NCBI RefSeq assembly: GCF_020736365.1
Contig: NZ_CP085988.1
Location: 3,106,001-3,170,000, forward strand
Length of the DNA stretch: 64,000 bases
Origin: Clostridium sp. M62/1
Lineage (GTDB): Bacteria; Bacillota; Clostridia; Lachnospirales; Lachnospiraceae
Direction: 5' to 3'
Shown here piece after piece: positions 27,423-35,908 of the stretch; the first letter of the stretch is position 1; each line of letters begins with the position of its first letter. The notes beneath the pieces are model-generated. The model made no database searches. It saw only the letters and a program-made list of their open reading frames with translations, and was not told the DNA's origin. The position numbers were made by a program, and so were the translations under genes.

Positions 27423-29374
27423 ACAAGAAAAAACTGATCGTGAGCCTGATTGCAGCGCCCTTTGCCATTCTTGCAATTCTATACGCAGGCGGCTTTCTGG
27501 CACAGCTTTTGGGTAACTATGCAACCTGGAAACAGGGCGGCGGTATTCCCGGCGATGGTACTTCACCGCTGGCCGCTTCGCCCGACTTCCTTCTCTGCCT
27601 TTCCTCTGTGCTCCGACCGCCTTATGGCGTGTATGGCATTTTGATCTGCATTGGCTTGTTAGCAGTGCTGCTCATCATGGTCATGCGCATGGGATATGGT
27701 GATACCGGTGAGTATGATGAAGACCGCAATTTCTCCTACTCCGCCAAAGGCACTTATGGCACCTCCGGCTGGATGTCCCGCAAAGAAATGTCCGGCGTAC
27801 TGGATCTGGTGCCCGATCTGCGCAAACACAAGGGTGTTGTACTGGGTATGCTGGATGGCAAAGCAGTCTGCATACCGGAAGATACCAGAATCAACAGCAA
27901 TCTGGCAGTCTACGGCGCCAGTGGTTCCATGAAAACCCGTTCGTTTTGTATGAACCGTATCCTTCAGGCCACTGTCCGAGGCGAAAATGGTGCCGGAGAA
28001 TCGCTGATCATCTGCGATCCCAAATCGGAATTGTACGAGAAGTCAAGCGAATTTCTCCGCAGCCGGGGCTATTGTGTCAAGGTATTCAACCTGGTTTCGC
28101 CTGAAAACTCAGATTCCTGGTGTTGTCTTGCCGAAGTTGAGGGACAGGAACTAATGGCCCAGCTTTTTGTAGATGTCATCATCAAGAACACCACGAACAA
28201 CGGCAAGAGCGACCATTTCTGGGATGCCTGCGAGATGAATCTGCTCAAGGCTTTGGTGCTGTATGTGGATCAAGGCTATGCGGAAGAAAACCGCAACATT
28301 GGCGAAGTCTACCGGCTGCTGACCCTCAATGGGGAATCCCAGCTTGATACATTATTCGAAGCCCTTCCTTCCACGCACCCTGCCAAAGCACCCTATAGCC
28401 TGTTCAAGCAGGCCAGTGACACAGTGCGAAGCGGCGTGATTATCGGTCTGGGCAGCCGCCTGCAGGTATTCCAGTCTGAGCTGATCAAAAAAATTACCGC
28501 TAAGAATGAGATTGATCTGGAGCTTCCGGGTCAGCAGCCCTGTGCCTACTTCCTCGTTACCAGCGACCAGGACAGCACCTTTGATTTTCTGGCCTCGCTG
28601 TTTCTATCTTTCTGCTTCATCAAACTGGTGCGATATGCAGACCACAACTGCGAGGGCGGCAAACTGCCTGTGCCTGTCCATATCCTTGGGGAAGAACTGA
28701 CAGCGTGCGGCACGATCCCCGACCTCTCCCGCCGGCTCAGCGTAATACGCTCCCGGAATATCTCCATGTCCTGTGTGTTCCAAAATCTCGCAGGATTGCA
28801 GAACCGATACCCGCAGAATTTGTGGCAGGAGATCATTGGAAACTGTGACGCGCAGTTGTTTTTAGGCTGTACAGACCAGCTTACTGCCGAATTTATTTCT
28901 GCCAGGACAGGGCTTGCCTCCGTAGCAGTATCCAGTAAGTCCAAACAGCTGGGCACCTGGCGTATCTCCAACTATACACCGGAGTTTCGTGAGACCTCTG
29001 GTGTTGGAAAACGCCCTGTACTTACTCCTGATGAAGTCCTGCGGCTCCCGCTGGATCAGGCGCTCATCATCATCCGTGGCAAGAAGGTTCTGCAGGTAGA
29101 CAAAATGGATTACTCCAAACACCCGGAAGCCAAGTACCTGCGTTCCTGCAAAGCATCTGCCCATGTACCGGAATGGCGCCGCTTGGAAGAAGAAGCCGCC
29201 AAAACACCGCAGCCCGCGCCGAAACCGGCTCCTGCAGCAAAGAAGCCGGCAAAGCGCAAAGCCACCAAACCGGCATCCCCCACGGATAAATCACCCAAAG
29301 AGGCTCCGGCCCCCAAATCTGCCGGTACGCCGGAAGGCATTATCACCACAGACAAGGATTCCATCCTGTCTTAA
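27419..29374 (+). CDS. virD4: VirD4-type coupling protein
   Basis: About 651 residues. Two membrane helices at the N-terminus (about 8-30 and 65-95) are followed by a TraG/VirD4 ATPase domain: GASGSMKT (about 166-173), SLIICDPKSELYE and VHILGEELTACG. It couples DNA-protein substrate to the channel. The likely start is an ATA at 27419 (MNKKKLIVSL), which overlaps the previous stop as ATAA with GGAGG 8 bases upstream; the GTG at 27440 has no ribosome site and would cut into the first helix. The Gly before the P-loop Lys is Met. The C-terminus is a Pro/Lys/Ala-rich tail. Confidence 0.9.
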   Translation: MNKKKLIVSLIAAPFAILAILYAGGFLAQLLGNYATWKQGGGIPGDGTSPLAASPDFLLCLSSVLRPPYGVYGILICIGLLAVLLIMVMRMGYGDTGEYDEDRNFSYSAKGTYGTSGWMSRKEMSGVLDLVPDLRKHKGVVLGMLDGKAVCIPEDTRINSNLAVYGASGSMKTRSFCMNRILQATVRGENGAGESLIICDPKSELYEKSSEFLRSRGYCVKVFNLVSPENSDSWCCLAEVEGQELMAQLFVDVIIKNTTNNGKSDHFWDACEMNLLKALVLYVDQGYAEENRNIGEVYRLLTLNGESQLDTLFEALPSTHPAKAPYSLFKQASDTVRSGVIIGLGSRLQVFQSELIKKITAKNEIDLELPGQQPCAYFLVTSDQDSTFDFLASLFLSFCFIKLVRYADHNCEGGKLPVPVHILGEELTACGTIPDLSRRLSVIRSRNISMSCVFQNLAGLQNRYPQNLWQEIIGNCDAQLFLGCTDQLTAEFISARTGLASVAVSSKSKQLGTWRISNYTPEFRETSGVGKRPVLTPDEVLRLPLDQALIIIRGKKVLQVDKMDYSKHPEAKYLRSCKASAHVPEWRRLEEEAAKTPQPAPKPAPAAKKPAKRKATKPASPTDKSPKEAPAPKSAGTPEGIITTDKDSILS

Positions 29375-29408
29375 ACAAAACTATCAAATTCATAGGAGGT
29401 TTTAATCT

Positions 29409-30905
29409 ATGGCAACCAAGAAAAAAGAACTTCTGGAACAGGAGGCTCCTGTTACCGAAACCGTTATGTCGGAAGGCGAAACTCTGCCGGCCGATACTGC
29501 TCAACCTGAATCCCTTCCTGCTGATACTGGCAATAGTCTGGATTTGAACGAACTGCTGGGGCAGATGGATCAGCCCCTGGAGGACACCTCTACCGAAGAT
29601 ATGGCTGAAGATCCCCTTCCTGAACTCACCGAGGAGGAAATGTTCGGAGATACGCCTGCTGAAACAGACGATCAAAGCGCTGCTCCCACTGATATGCCGG
29701 AAAACTTTGATGTGCAGCCGCCTGATGTTTACGAAGATAACGCCGACGCTGTGCAGGAACCCCCTGCATCTCCCAAGCCCAAGCGTACCAGCCGAAAGAA
29801 GAAAGAAGCTGCTGCTCCTGAAGAAACTGTCACAGAGGAAGTCCCTGCCGAAACAACAGAGTCGGCGGATACAGCCGACTCTATTCTTGATACGGAGGAA
29901 CCTGCTGTGGAGCCTGATGTTCCTGTCGTGGAAGAAGCTGCCGCTCCTGCCCCTACTCCTTCTCCTCCCCAGCGCCAGCCCCGCCCCCAGCGCAGCGAGG
30001 CCCCCGTCCTTACTATCCGCAACCGGGATGATGTCGAGACTGCCGAAGACCGTGATGATGTAATCTGGCATGAAATTCATAATGCCTACCGCACCCGCAA
30101 GATCATCACCGGCAAGCTGGGAGGCATTGAACAGCTGGACAACCGCAAGACGGTGGCAGTTGTGGATTACAAGGGGTTCCGTGTCATTATCCCTATCAAG
30201 GAAATGATGATCAATCTGGGCCGCAGCCCTTCCGGTCAGGAATACGCCGACCTTATGCTGCGCCAAAATAAGATTCTTGGCAACATGCTCGGCGCTGACA
30301 TTGACTTCATCGTGCGTGGTATCGACTCCAAAACCCGCAGCGTAGTTGCCAGCCGCAAGGAGGCCATGCTGCGCAAACGCCAGATTTTTTATCTGGATAC
30401 GGATGCTGCCGGTATGTACCGTGTCTATGAGGGCCGCATCGTCCAGGCGCGTGTGATTGCAGTGGCCGAAAAGGTTGTGCGCGTGGAAGTTTTCGGCGTT
30501 GAAACCTCCATTCTTGCCCGTGACCTTGCCTGGGACTGGATTGGTGACGCCCATGAGCGTTTTTCCGTAGGCGACGAGGTGCTGGTCCGTATTCTCAGCG
30601 TGCGGCGCAACAGTCTGGAGGACTTGGGCATCAAGGCTGACATCAAGAGTATTTCCGAGAACACCGACAGGGACAACCTGCAGAAGTGCCGTATCCAGGG
30701 CAAGTATGCCGGCCGTGTCACAGATGTCCACAAGGGCGTTGTCTATGTGCGTCTCTCCAATGGTGTCAATGCGGTAGCCCATTCCTGCTATGACTACCGG
30801 ATGCCCGGCAAAAAGGACGATGTATCTTTTGCCGTCACCCGTCTGGATATGGAGCGGGGTGTGGCCGTAGGTATTATCACTCGGATCATCCGTCAGAACC
30901 TGTAA
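29409..30905 (+). CDS. S1-domain RNA-binding protein with long acidic N-terminus
   Basis: 498 residues. Residues 1-195 are Pro/Glu/Ala-rich low complexity. Residues about 200-310 form a conserved domain of unknown type (RTRKIITGKLGGIEQ, VDYKGFRVIIPIKEM), then two S1-like OB folds (about 335-410 and 430-498; GRIVQARVIAVAEKVVRVEVFGVETSI and GKYAGRVTDVHKGVVYVRLSNGVNA). S1 domains bind RNA. It closes the transfer operon and ends in a strong terminator. It may act on element mRNAs or couple transcription and translation; that is inference. Confidence 0.8.
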   Translation: MATKKKELLEQEAPVTETVMSEGETLPADTAQPESLPADTGNSLDLNELLGQMDQPLEDTSTEDMAEDPLPELTEEEMFGDTPAETDDQSAAPTDMPENFDVQPPDVYEDNADAVQEPPASPKPKRTSRKKKEAAAPEETVTEEVPAETTESADTADSILDTEEPAVEPDVPVVEEAAAPAPTPSPPQRQPRPQRSEAPVLTIRNRDDVETAEDRDDVIWHEIHNAYRTRKIITGKLGGIEQLDNRKTVAVVDYKGFRVIIPIKEMMINLGRSPSGQEYADLMLRQNKILGNMLGADIDFIVRGIDSKTRSVVASRKEAMLRKRQIFYLDTDAAGMYRVYEGRIVQARVIAVAEKVVRVEVFGVETSILARDLAWDWIGDAHERFSVGDEVLVRILSVRRNSLEDLGIKADIKSISENTDRDNLQKCRIQGKYAGRVTDVHKGVVYVRLSNGVNAVAHSCYDYRMPGKKDDVSFAVTRLDMERGVAVGIITRIIRQNL

Positions 30906-30915
30906 GCAAAACAAT

Positions 30916-30957
30916 GCCAGGGGAGCAGATAAACCACTGCTCCCCTGGCTAATTTTT
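30916..30957 (+). terminator. Strong terminator of the transfer operon
   Basis: 13-bp stem GCCAGGGGAGCAG / CTGCTCCCCTGGC followed by TAATTTTT. It also separates the transfer operon from the convergent AbiE pair. Confidence 0.9.
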
Positions 30958-30983
30958 GTCCACAGTTTTGTTTCATATTGCAC

Positions 30984-31937
30984 TTACTCAAGCGCAAGCA
31001 ATACCTCTCCGAGTTTCTTCCACTGCTCTACCACAAAATCAAAAGACAGTGTATCTTCTTCCGCAAAAACATAGTTACGTTGCATATTCTGATAGTCCTT
31101 ACGAAGTGCTTCATTATCAGAAAACCCTCTGAGCAACTGAAAATCAGAAAACTTCTTTTCCGCCAGATCACTGCCTGTTCTTCGGGTCTCTTCCAGCCTT
31201 TTATATCCCAGCATCTCAAGGAATATCTGCTGATTTTGAATCATTTCCTGAATCTGCTTTAAGTCGAACATGACACTGACATCGTAAAGATGTTTTGCCA
31301 CATCAAAATACATCTTACGCTCATAATAGAATTCAGCAGCAAAAATCTTGTCGGCAAAAATCCTCTCTAACCGAATCGTGTTAATCATAAAAGGGACAAC
31401 ATCATATTGTGACCGAAGAATATTTCGCTGTTCTTCGGTGGCATAGGTGTAAAGTATCGGTTCAATTTCAAGTGGTGTAAAAGGCTCGCTGACAGTAAAA
31501 GATGTACCTTCTACTTTGACATATCCAAACCGTTGGAGCGGATCATCCGTGTCAATGCCTACAAGTGGAGTGTAATCATAGACAGTTGTGATACTACCTT
31601 TCCGATCATCTTCGAGATCCTTTCTGGATGTGCGTGGCAAGGCCTGATATTTCTTTGTTGCCATCTCCAGCCGTTTCTTAGCCTGGCTGTTACTGCAATT
31701 ATCGATGCACACCGTCAAGTCAATATCCTCTGAAAACCGGCGGATACTTTTCTGTGCTTTATACAGGGCTGTTCCACCTTTAAAATAGGCTGGTAATGTT
31801 ACCTGTTTCCCTGCCAACTCCCTCAACAGTAGCGTAACATAATAGTCCTTCTCCAAAATATCAGCCCGAATGCTACTATCCTCATGGATTAAATTGATAA
31901 TATTCAAAAAAGCAAATTTATCCTCGTGCAGTTTCAT
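30984..31937 (-). CDS. AbiEii-type nucleotidyltransferase toxin
   Basis: 317 residues, cytoplasmic. The nucleotidyltransferase core is seen in FKGGTALYK and RFSEDIDLTV (GS/GG then DxD), as in the AbiEii/AbiGii toxin family. The toxin can arrest growth when phage infects. Its start overlaps the antitoxin gene by 20 bp, the usual two-gene order of type IV AbiE systems. It is a defence or stability module. Confidence 0.88.
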   Translation of the reverse strand: MKLHEDKFAFLNIINLIHEDSSIRADILEKDYYVTLLLRELAGKQVTLPAYFKGGTALYKAQKSIRRFSEDIDLTVCIDNCSNSQAKKRLEMATKKYQALPRTSRKDLEDDRKGSITTVYDYTPLVGIDTDDPLQRFGYVKVEGTSFTVSEPFTPLEIEPILYTYATEEQRNILRSQYDVVPFMINTIRLERIFADKIFAAEFYYERKMYFDVAKHLYDVSVMFDLKQIQEMIQNQQIFLEMLGYKRLEETRRTGSDLAEKKFSDFQLLRGFSDNEALRKDYQNMQRNYVFAEEDTLSFDFVVEQWKKLGEVLLALE

Positions 31938-32586
31938 AACTACCCTCCAACAAAATGTCTATGGTCCGAAGCAAAGTTTTTTGCCCATAATATTTTCTGG
32001 CCATCAGAATCAACATCTCAGTTTTCAATGTAAATTCCTCAACAGTAGCTCTTACCACATCAATCGGCTTTGCAGTATCTACTGGCGCCATATCCAGTTC
32101 TCTGATTGCATCCAAAATTTGCAGATATCGAAAATTTCCAGAATTAACTACAATAGGCGGTTTCCGAATCTCAATCTGCATTCCTTCGGGAATTCGTTTT
32201 GTATGCAGGTTGGTTGCAATGCATCTCCTTTTTGGCATTTGAGAAACAAGACCAATACGATTTAATGCAGACAACCCTGTTTCATATCCAATTATCTCGT
32301 TTTCTTTCCGAAGTAACTGCTTACAAAAAAGTGTTTCTTTATCTGGAGTATAATATCCAAATGCTGTTTTTACTCTCCTGCAGTAAATTCCTTTGGTTAG
32401 GCGCATAATCTGCCCCTCTTTTTCAAGCCGAGCCATATTTACATTGACTGTCTTTTTTACCATCGCTGTATCAAGTAAAAGCCGTTCCGCCACATACTCT
32501 GCGACTTGTTCGGTTGTAATTGTTTGATCTGGCTCCAGAGCAGTCAGATACTGCATGATCAAATCCCGGTACTTTATCTTTTCCAT
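31918..32586 (-). CDS. AbiEi-type antitoxin / regulator (DUF6088-like)
   Basis: 222 residues. The N-terminal winged helix (TEQVAEYVAERLLLDTAMVKKTVNVNMARLEKEGQIMRLTKGIY) is typical of AbiEi antitoxins that repress their own operon. GGAGATCTGT precedes the ATG. A TATAAT-like box near 32614-32619, read leftward, is a plausible promoter. It neutralises the AbiEii toxin, by family knowledge. Confidence 0.85.
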   Translation of the reverse strand: MEKIKYRDLIMQYLTALEPDQTITTEQVAEYVAERLLLDTAMVKKTVNVNMARLEKEGQIMRLTKGIYCRRVKTAFGYYTPDKETLFCKQLLRKENEIIGYETGLSALNRIGLVSQMPKRRCIATNLHTKRIPEGMQIEIRKPPIVVNSGNFRYLQILDAIRELDMAPVDTAKPIDVVRATVEEFTLKTEMLILMARKYYGQKTLLRTIDILLEGSYETARG

Positions 32587-32881
32587 ACAGATCTCCTTTC
32601 TGTTGCGCTTGTTATTATAATACTCATTTTTCCTTCATTTTATGTATTCATAATAACACTTTTTCTTGTTGCAGTCAATGGGAGGAAGAAAAACAGATAT
32701 ACTCCAAGACCAGCTTCTCATTTTCAGTTAGTTTTGTCGCTGTTGCCCCCTTTAGCACATACTATCAGTATATGCGTCTCTTTCTAAACTTCCCAATACA
32801 TAATTTTATCTTCTATATGCGTTTATTTTTCACGAAAATACAGTTATAATATATATAATCGAGGATTTAGGAGGCAATTTT
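32587..32881. other. Divergent promoter region between AbiE and AAA ATPase
   Basis: About 295 bp, AT-rich, no gene. On the right side TATAAT (32845-32850) is followed by GGATTTAGGAGG for the ATPase; on the left side a TATTATAAT stretch reads toward AbiE. Confidence 0.55.
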
Positions 32882-34078
32882 ATGCTGATTCAGTTTCGTG
32901 CAGAGAACTTTCTCTCTATCAAAGGCAGTGTCGTATTATCCCTGCTTGCCAGTAAGGATAAAGAGCATCCGAAGCATCTGATTGTGAATGGAAGCAAACG
33001 GTATTTGAAGTCTGCCGGAATTTACGGAGCCAACGCTTCCGGGAAGTCCAATGTCCTTCATGCATTCTGGTTCATGGTAAATTATGTGCTGACTTCGCAT
33101 AACCAGCAGCTCCACAAAGCCATCGAACGTTCGCCTTTCAAGTTTGACCGTGAAACACCCGTCCGCCCCAGCAGCTTTGAGGTCATCTTCACCGCAAATG
33201 GCATCCGATACGCGTATGGCTTTTCGGTAACAGACAAAGTTGTTATTGAAGAATACCTATATTACTATCCCAATGGCAGGCAGGCGATCATTTTTGAGCG
33301 GCAAAACACAAACGATTTTCGTTTTACTGTTGATGTCGATGAACAAAGCATGCTCAAAAATCGTACTTCACCTAACAAGCTCTATCTGTCTGTTGCATCA
33401 AACTGGAGCTATTCCAAGGTAATTCCTGTTCTGGAGTGGTTTGCTTCCTGCCGGATCATCACGAAACATTCTGCTGCAGATGCTTATGAACTTGAAGCAG
33501 AACAGCTCAAAGACGATGGCTACCGGCATATGATCGCCTCTATGTTGCGTGGCGCAGATTTTGGTATACAGTCCCTTCAAATGCGTGATTTAGAACCCAC
33601 CACTTCTCAGCAGGGCGATATTTTCACCAATATTGAGGCCATTCACACGGTACAAGACACAGAGGGAAATACTTCTTCCTACACACTGAATATGGCAGAG
33701 GAATCCGATGGCACCAACAGTTATTTCAAACTGATTGGTGTGGTAAAAAAGGTGCTGGATGAAGGAACACTCCTTATAGTAGACGAACTGGACGCTCATC
33801 TGCATCCCCTCCTGACAAAGCATCTGGTCTCGCTTTTTAACAGCGTGGAGTTCAATCCAAATGGAGGCCAGTTGATTTTCACATCACACAACACCAATCT
33901 TCTTGACTTGGATGTGCTGAGGAGAGATCAGATCTGGTTCACCGAAAAAGATGAACTGACCGCTGCTACCGATTTGTTTTCCCTCCAATCTTTTTCTATC
34001 CGCAAAGATACCAAAATTGAGAAGGGGTATTTGATCGGCCGTTATGGTGCGATTCCTTTTATTAAGGGTGGGCTGTAA
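32882..34078 (+). CDS. AAA ATPase of the abortive-infection / OLD-like type (AAA_15/AAA_21)
   Basis: 398 residues. Walker A GANASGKS (49-56) directly after the N-terminal strands, and Walker B TLLIVDELDAHLHPLL with the ABC-like D-loop, then TSHNTNLLD. This resembles the ATPase half of RloC/RloB-like and other defence pairs. A partner gene (RloB) usually follows; none is here, only the pilus operon. The stop codon touches the shared control element B. It is likely cargo defence, acting on nucleic acid or sensing phage. Confidence 0.8.
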   Translation: MLIQFRAENFLSIKGSVVLSLLASKDKEHPKHLIVNGSKRYLKSAGIYGANASGKSNVLHAFWFMVNYVLTSHNQQLHKAIERSPFKFDRETPVRPSSFEVIFTANGIRYAYGFSVTDKVVIEEYLYYYPNGRQAIIFERQNTNDFRFTVDVDEQSMLKNRTSPNKLYLSVASNWSYSKVIPVLEWFASCRIITKHSAADAYELEAEQLKDDGYRHMIASMLRGADFGIQSLQMRDLEPTTSQQGDIFTNIEAIHTVQDTEGNTSSYTLNMAEESDGTNSYFKLIGVVKKVLDEGTLLIVDELDAHLHPLLTKHLVSLFNSVEFNPNGGQLIFTSHNTNLLDLDVLRRDQIWFTEKDELTAATDLFSLQSFSIRKDTKIEKGYLIGRYGAIPFIKGGL

Positions 34079-34146
34079 TTGGCACAAAATTGTCTCTACA
34101 TTGGCACAGTCCTGCCCTTTCGCCGTAAATCCATATCTGTTATACT
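34077..34146 (+). promoter_or_regulatory. Shared operon-control element, copy B (Tad pilus operon)
   Basis: TTGGCA at 34079 and 34101 (22 bp apart), CTTTC, GTAAAT, and -10 TATACT at 34141-34146, in the same order and spacing as copy A. The most conserved blocks are the TTGGCA boxes and the last 25 bases. It starts on the ATPase stop codon, as copy A starts on the ArpU-like stop. Confidence 0.65.
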
Positions 34147-34168
34147 TGGTACAGTCAAAACTTTGCAT

Positions 34169-34200
34169 AGCAGCCGCTCCGGTTTGGAGTGGCTGTTTTC
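34169..34200 (+). terminator. Terminator-like hairpin in the pilus-operon leader
   Basis: CAGCCGCTCC-GGTTT-GGAGTGGCTG followed by TTTTC, between promoter element B and the first gene. Same layout as the conjugation operon. Confidence 0.65.
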
Positions 34201-34216
34201 AATTTCAGTAAAGGTG

Positions 34217-34675
34217 GTGGTTTCTATTCTCTTTCAAAAAGCCCGGAGGGTGCTGAACAACGAGCGGGGCGAGGCCAACTATTTCAGTACGGTGGTCTTT
34301 ATCTTCATCGCTGTCCTGCTGCTGGCCTTCATTATTGACCTGTTCAGCATCATTTCCACCAAGCAGGAACTTGACCATGCCGCCGATCAGATGGTCAAAC
34401 AGATCCAGCTTTCCGGCGGCGTCAACAGTGAGACCGATGAACTGTTTGAATTTTTGAGTTCTCAGATCGAGGGAGCCGAAAATATTTCCTACTCCATTGA
34501 CGCTACCTATACATCACCCAGGCCATCCGGTATGACAAATGCCATCCAGTTGGGCACCCCCTTCTTCATTACTATCGAGGGAGATGCTAAACTGGGCGGG
34601 TTCTGGAATTTTGACCTGGTAAACATTACAGTGGTTGCCCGCGGCAGCGGCGTCAGTGAGCACTACTGGAAGTGA
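34217..34675 (+). CDS. TadE-like pseudopilin (DUF4320-like)
   Basis: About 152 residues. The start is a GTG at 34217 (or 34214) with AAAGG upstream; the longer frame would cover the promoter. NNERG then EANYFSTVVFIFIAVLLLAFIID is a prepilin-peptidase-type cut site with a Gly at -1, a hydrophobic helix and a globular C-terminus. It is probably a minor pilin of the Tad pilus, processed by the A24 peptidase of the operon. Confidence 0.65.
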   Translation: MVSILFQKARRVLNNERGEANYFSTVVFIFIAVLLLAFIIDLFSIISTKQELDHAADQMVKQIQLSGGVNSETDELFEFLSSQIEGAENISYSIDATYTSPRPSGMTNAIQLGTPFFITIEGDAKLGGFWNFDLVNITVVARGSGVSEHYWK

Positions 34676-34683
34676 GGTGACCT

Positions 34684-35184
34684 ATGAAACGCATATTCCT
34701 GCGACTGAAACAGCCGCTGCGAAACGAACGGGGCGAGATCACCTTTTTCGCCTGCTTTTTTGTGGTAGGCATCGTGATGCTGATTTCCTTCCTGCTCCTG
34801 TACGCTTCCATACGGATCACCTGTATCAACATCCGCAACGGCGCTAAAATGGAGTTAAATAACCTTAGCGGCACGATTTATGCAGATACCTACCGTTCCC
34901 AGCGTGAAACTAACTTTGAAGAGTACCTAAATACCCTTTACTCCAGCAGTGACTATACCGACATGCTGGAGGCTACAGTGGCAGGCGGCCTGGACTCCAA
35001 GATTCCGCTTTCAACGGAGGATTACAAGGTTTCCGACATCAGCCTGGAGTTCAATGTAGAAGATGGACGGGTTGAGTACATCTTTTACTGTGACGTGGAG
35101 TTTTATGTGCGGATGTTCGGCCACAGTTATCCGGCTATCACCCAACGGGTAGAGCTGACAGGCTACCACAACACAAAATTCTAA
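34684..35184 (+). CDS. Second TadE/TadF-like pseudopilin
   Basis: 166 residues, GAGGTGACCT before ATG. It has NERGEITFFACFFVVGIVMLISFLLLY, the same ERG-E cut motif and hydrophobic segment as the gene before it, then a beta-rich globular domain. It is likely another minor pilin of the Tad system. Confidence 0.65.
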   Translation: MKRIFLRLKQPLRNERGEITFFACFFVVGIVMLISFLLLYASIRITCINIRNGAKMELNNLSGTIYADTYRSQRETNFEEYLNTLYSSSDYTDMLEATVAGGLDSKIPLSTEDYKVSDISLEFNVEDGRVEYIFYCDVEFYVRMFGHSYPAITQRVELTGYHNTKF

Positions 35185-35258
35185 CAATACTGTTGAAAGC
35201 CCAGCACATTCTACCGTATAGGCTTTATATAACAGCAAAAAAGGAGTGTATGTAAAAT

Positions 35259-35828
35259 ATGAAGAAGTTTTTCCAATCCAAAGGCTTTATTGTTTCCTCG
35301 CTGGCTCTCCTCTGCGTCACTATTCTGGGTGTCTGCTGGTTCGTAAGCCGCGACCGTACCGGAGATTTTAGACCGGATGAATCCCCACCCAGCAGCGTCA
35401 CCGGCGATTGGTCAGATGGTGGCACACAGACAGATGGTGATAATGGAGCAGATGCTTATGCTCCCGGCCAGTCCACAGATGCCGAAGAAGAATATCCCAA
35501 AGTAACCTCCCAAACGGAGGATGAGGTTGTGATCGACTTCACCGATACTGAAAAGTTTGAAGAAACGCCTCCTCCGGTGCCGGAAGGTAAGACCGAAATC
35601 AAAGATCCTGGTCAGGAGCATACCGTCAATCCCGACCCGTCAGTTCCGGAGGTTACTGCCCCGCCCGCCGAGCAAGCGCCGCCCAGCAATGAGCCGGTTC
35701 CAGGCTCCAGCAACGGAAATGGAGCTGTATATGATCCGGTGTTTGGCTGGGTTGTTCCCGGCAATGTACAGCAGTCCACCGGTGACAGCGATGGAGATCT
35801 GAACAAACAGGTCGGCAATATGGGCTGA
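35259..35828 (+). CDS. Membrane-anchored Pro-rich protein (DUF6550-like)
   Basis: 189 residues: one N-terminal membrane helix (IVSSLALLCVTILGVCWFVS) and a long disordered, acidic, Pro/Glu/Thr/Asp-rich outside region ending GWVVPGNVQQSTG. No catalytic domain. It may space or guide the pilus through the thick cell wall. The DUF6550 name is from memory of similar ICE genes. Confidence 0.55.
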   Translation: MKKFFQSKGFIVSSLALLCVTILGVCWFVSRDRTGDFRPDESPPSSVTGDWSDGGTQTDGDNGADAYAPGQSTDAEEEYPKVTSQTEDEVVIDFTDTEKFEETPPPVPEGKTEIKDPGQEHTVNPDPSVPEVTAPPAEQAPPSNEPVPGSSNGNGAVYDPVFGWVVPGNVQQSTGDSDGDLNKQVGNMG

Positions 35829-35856
35829 TTTACTACAACTGAATATGGCACTACTT

Positions 35857-35890
35857 GGCCGTCACAGGATTGTGGCGGCCTTCTTATTTT
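35857..35890 (+). terminator. Terminator-like hairpin inside the pilus operon
   Basis: GGCCGTCAC-AGGATT-GTGGCGGCC followed by TTCTTATTTT, between the Pro-rich gene and the surface-protein gene. Partial termination or processing could set the ratio of upstream and downstream products. Confidence 0.55.
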
Positions 35891-35908
35891 CAAAAGGAAT
35901 GGAGCGTG

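Noticed and set aside
29343..30983. 546-codon minus-strand frame opposite the S1 protein
   Set aside because: Shadow frame; the plus strand has S1 domains, a ribosome site and operon context.
32882..34078. AAA ATPase as half of a PARIS or RloBC defence pair
   Set aside because: No partner gene is adjacent, so only the general ATPase class can be supported.
34079..34216. Longer TadE-like gene start at 34079
   Set aside because: The extra codons cover the shared promoter element and hairpin; the GTG near 34217 has a ribosome site.
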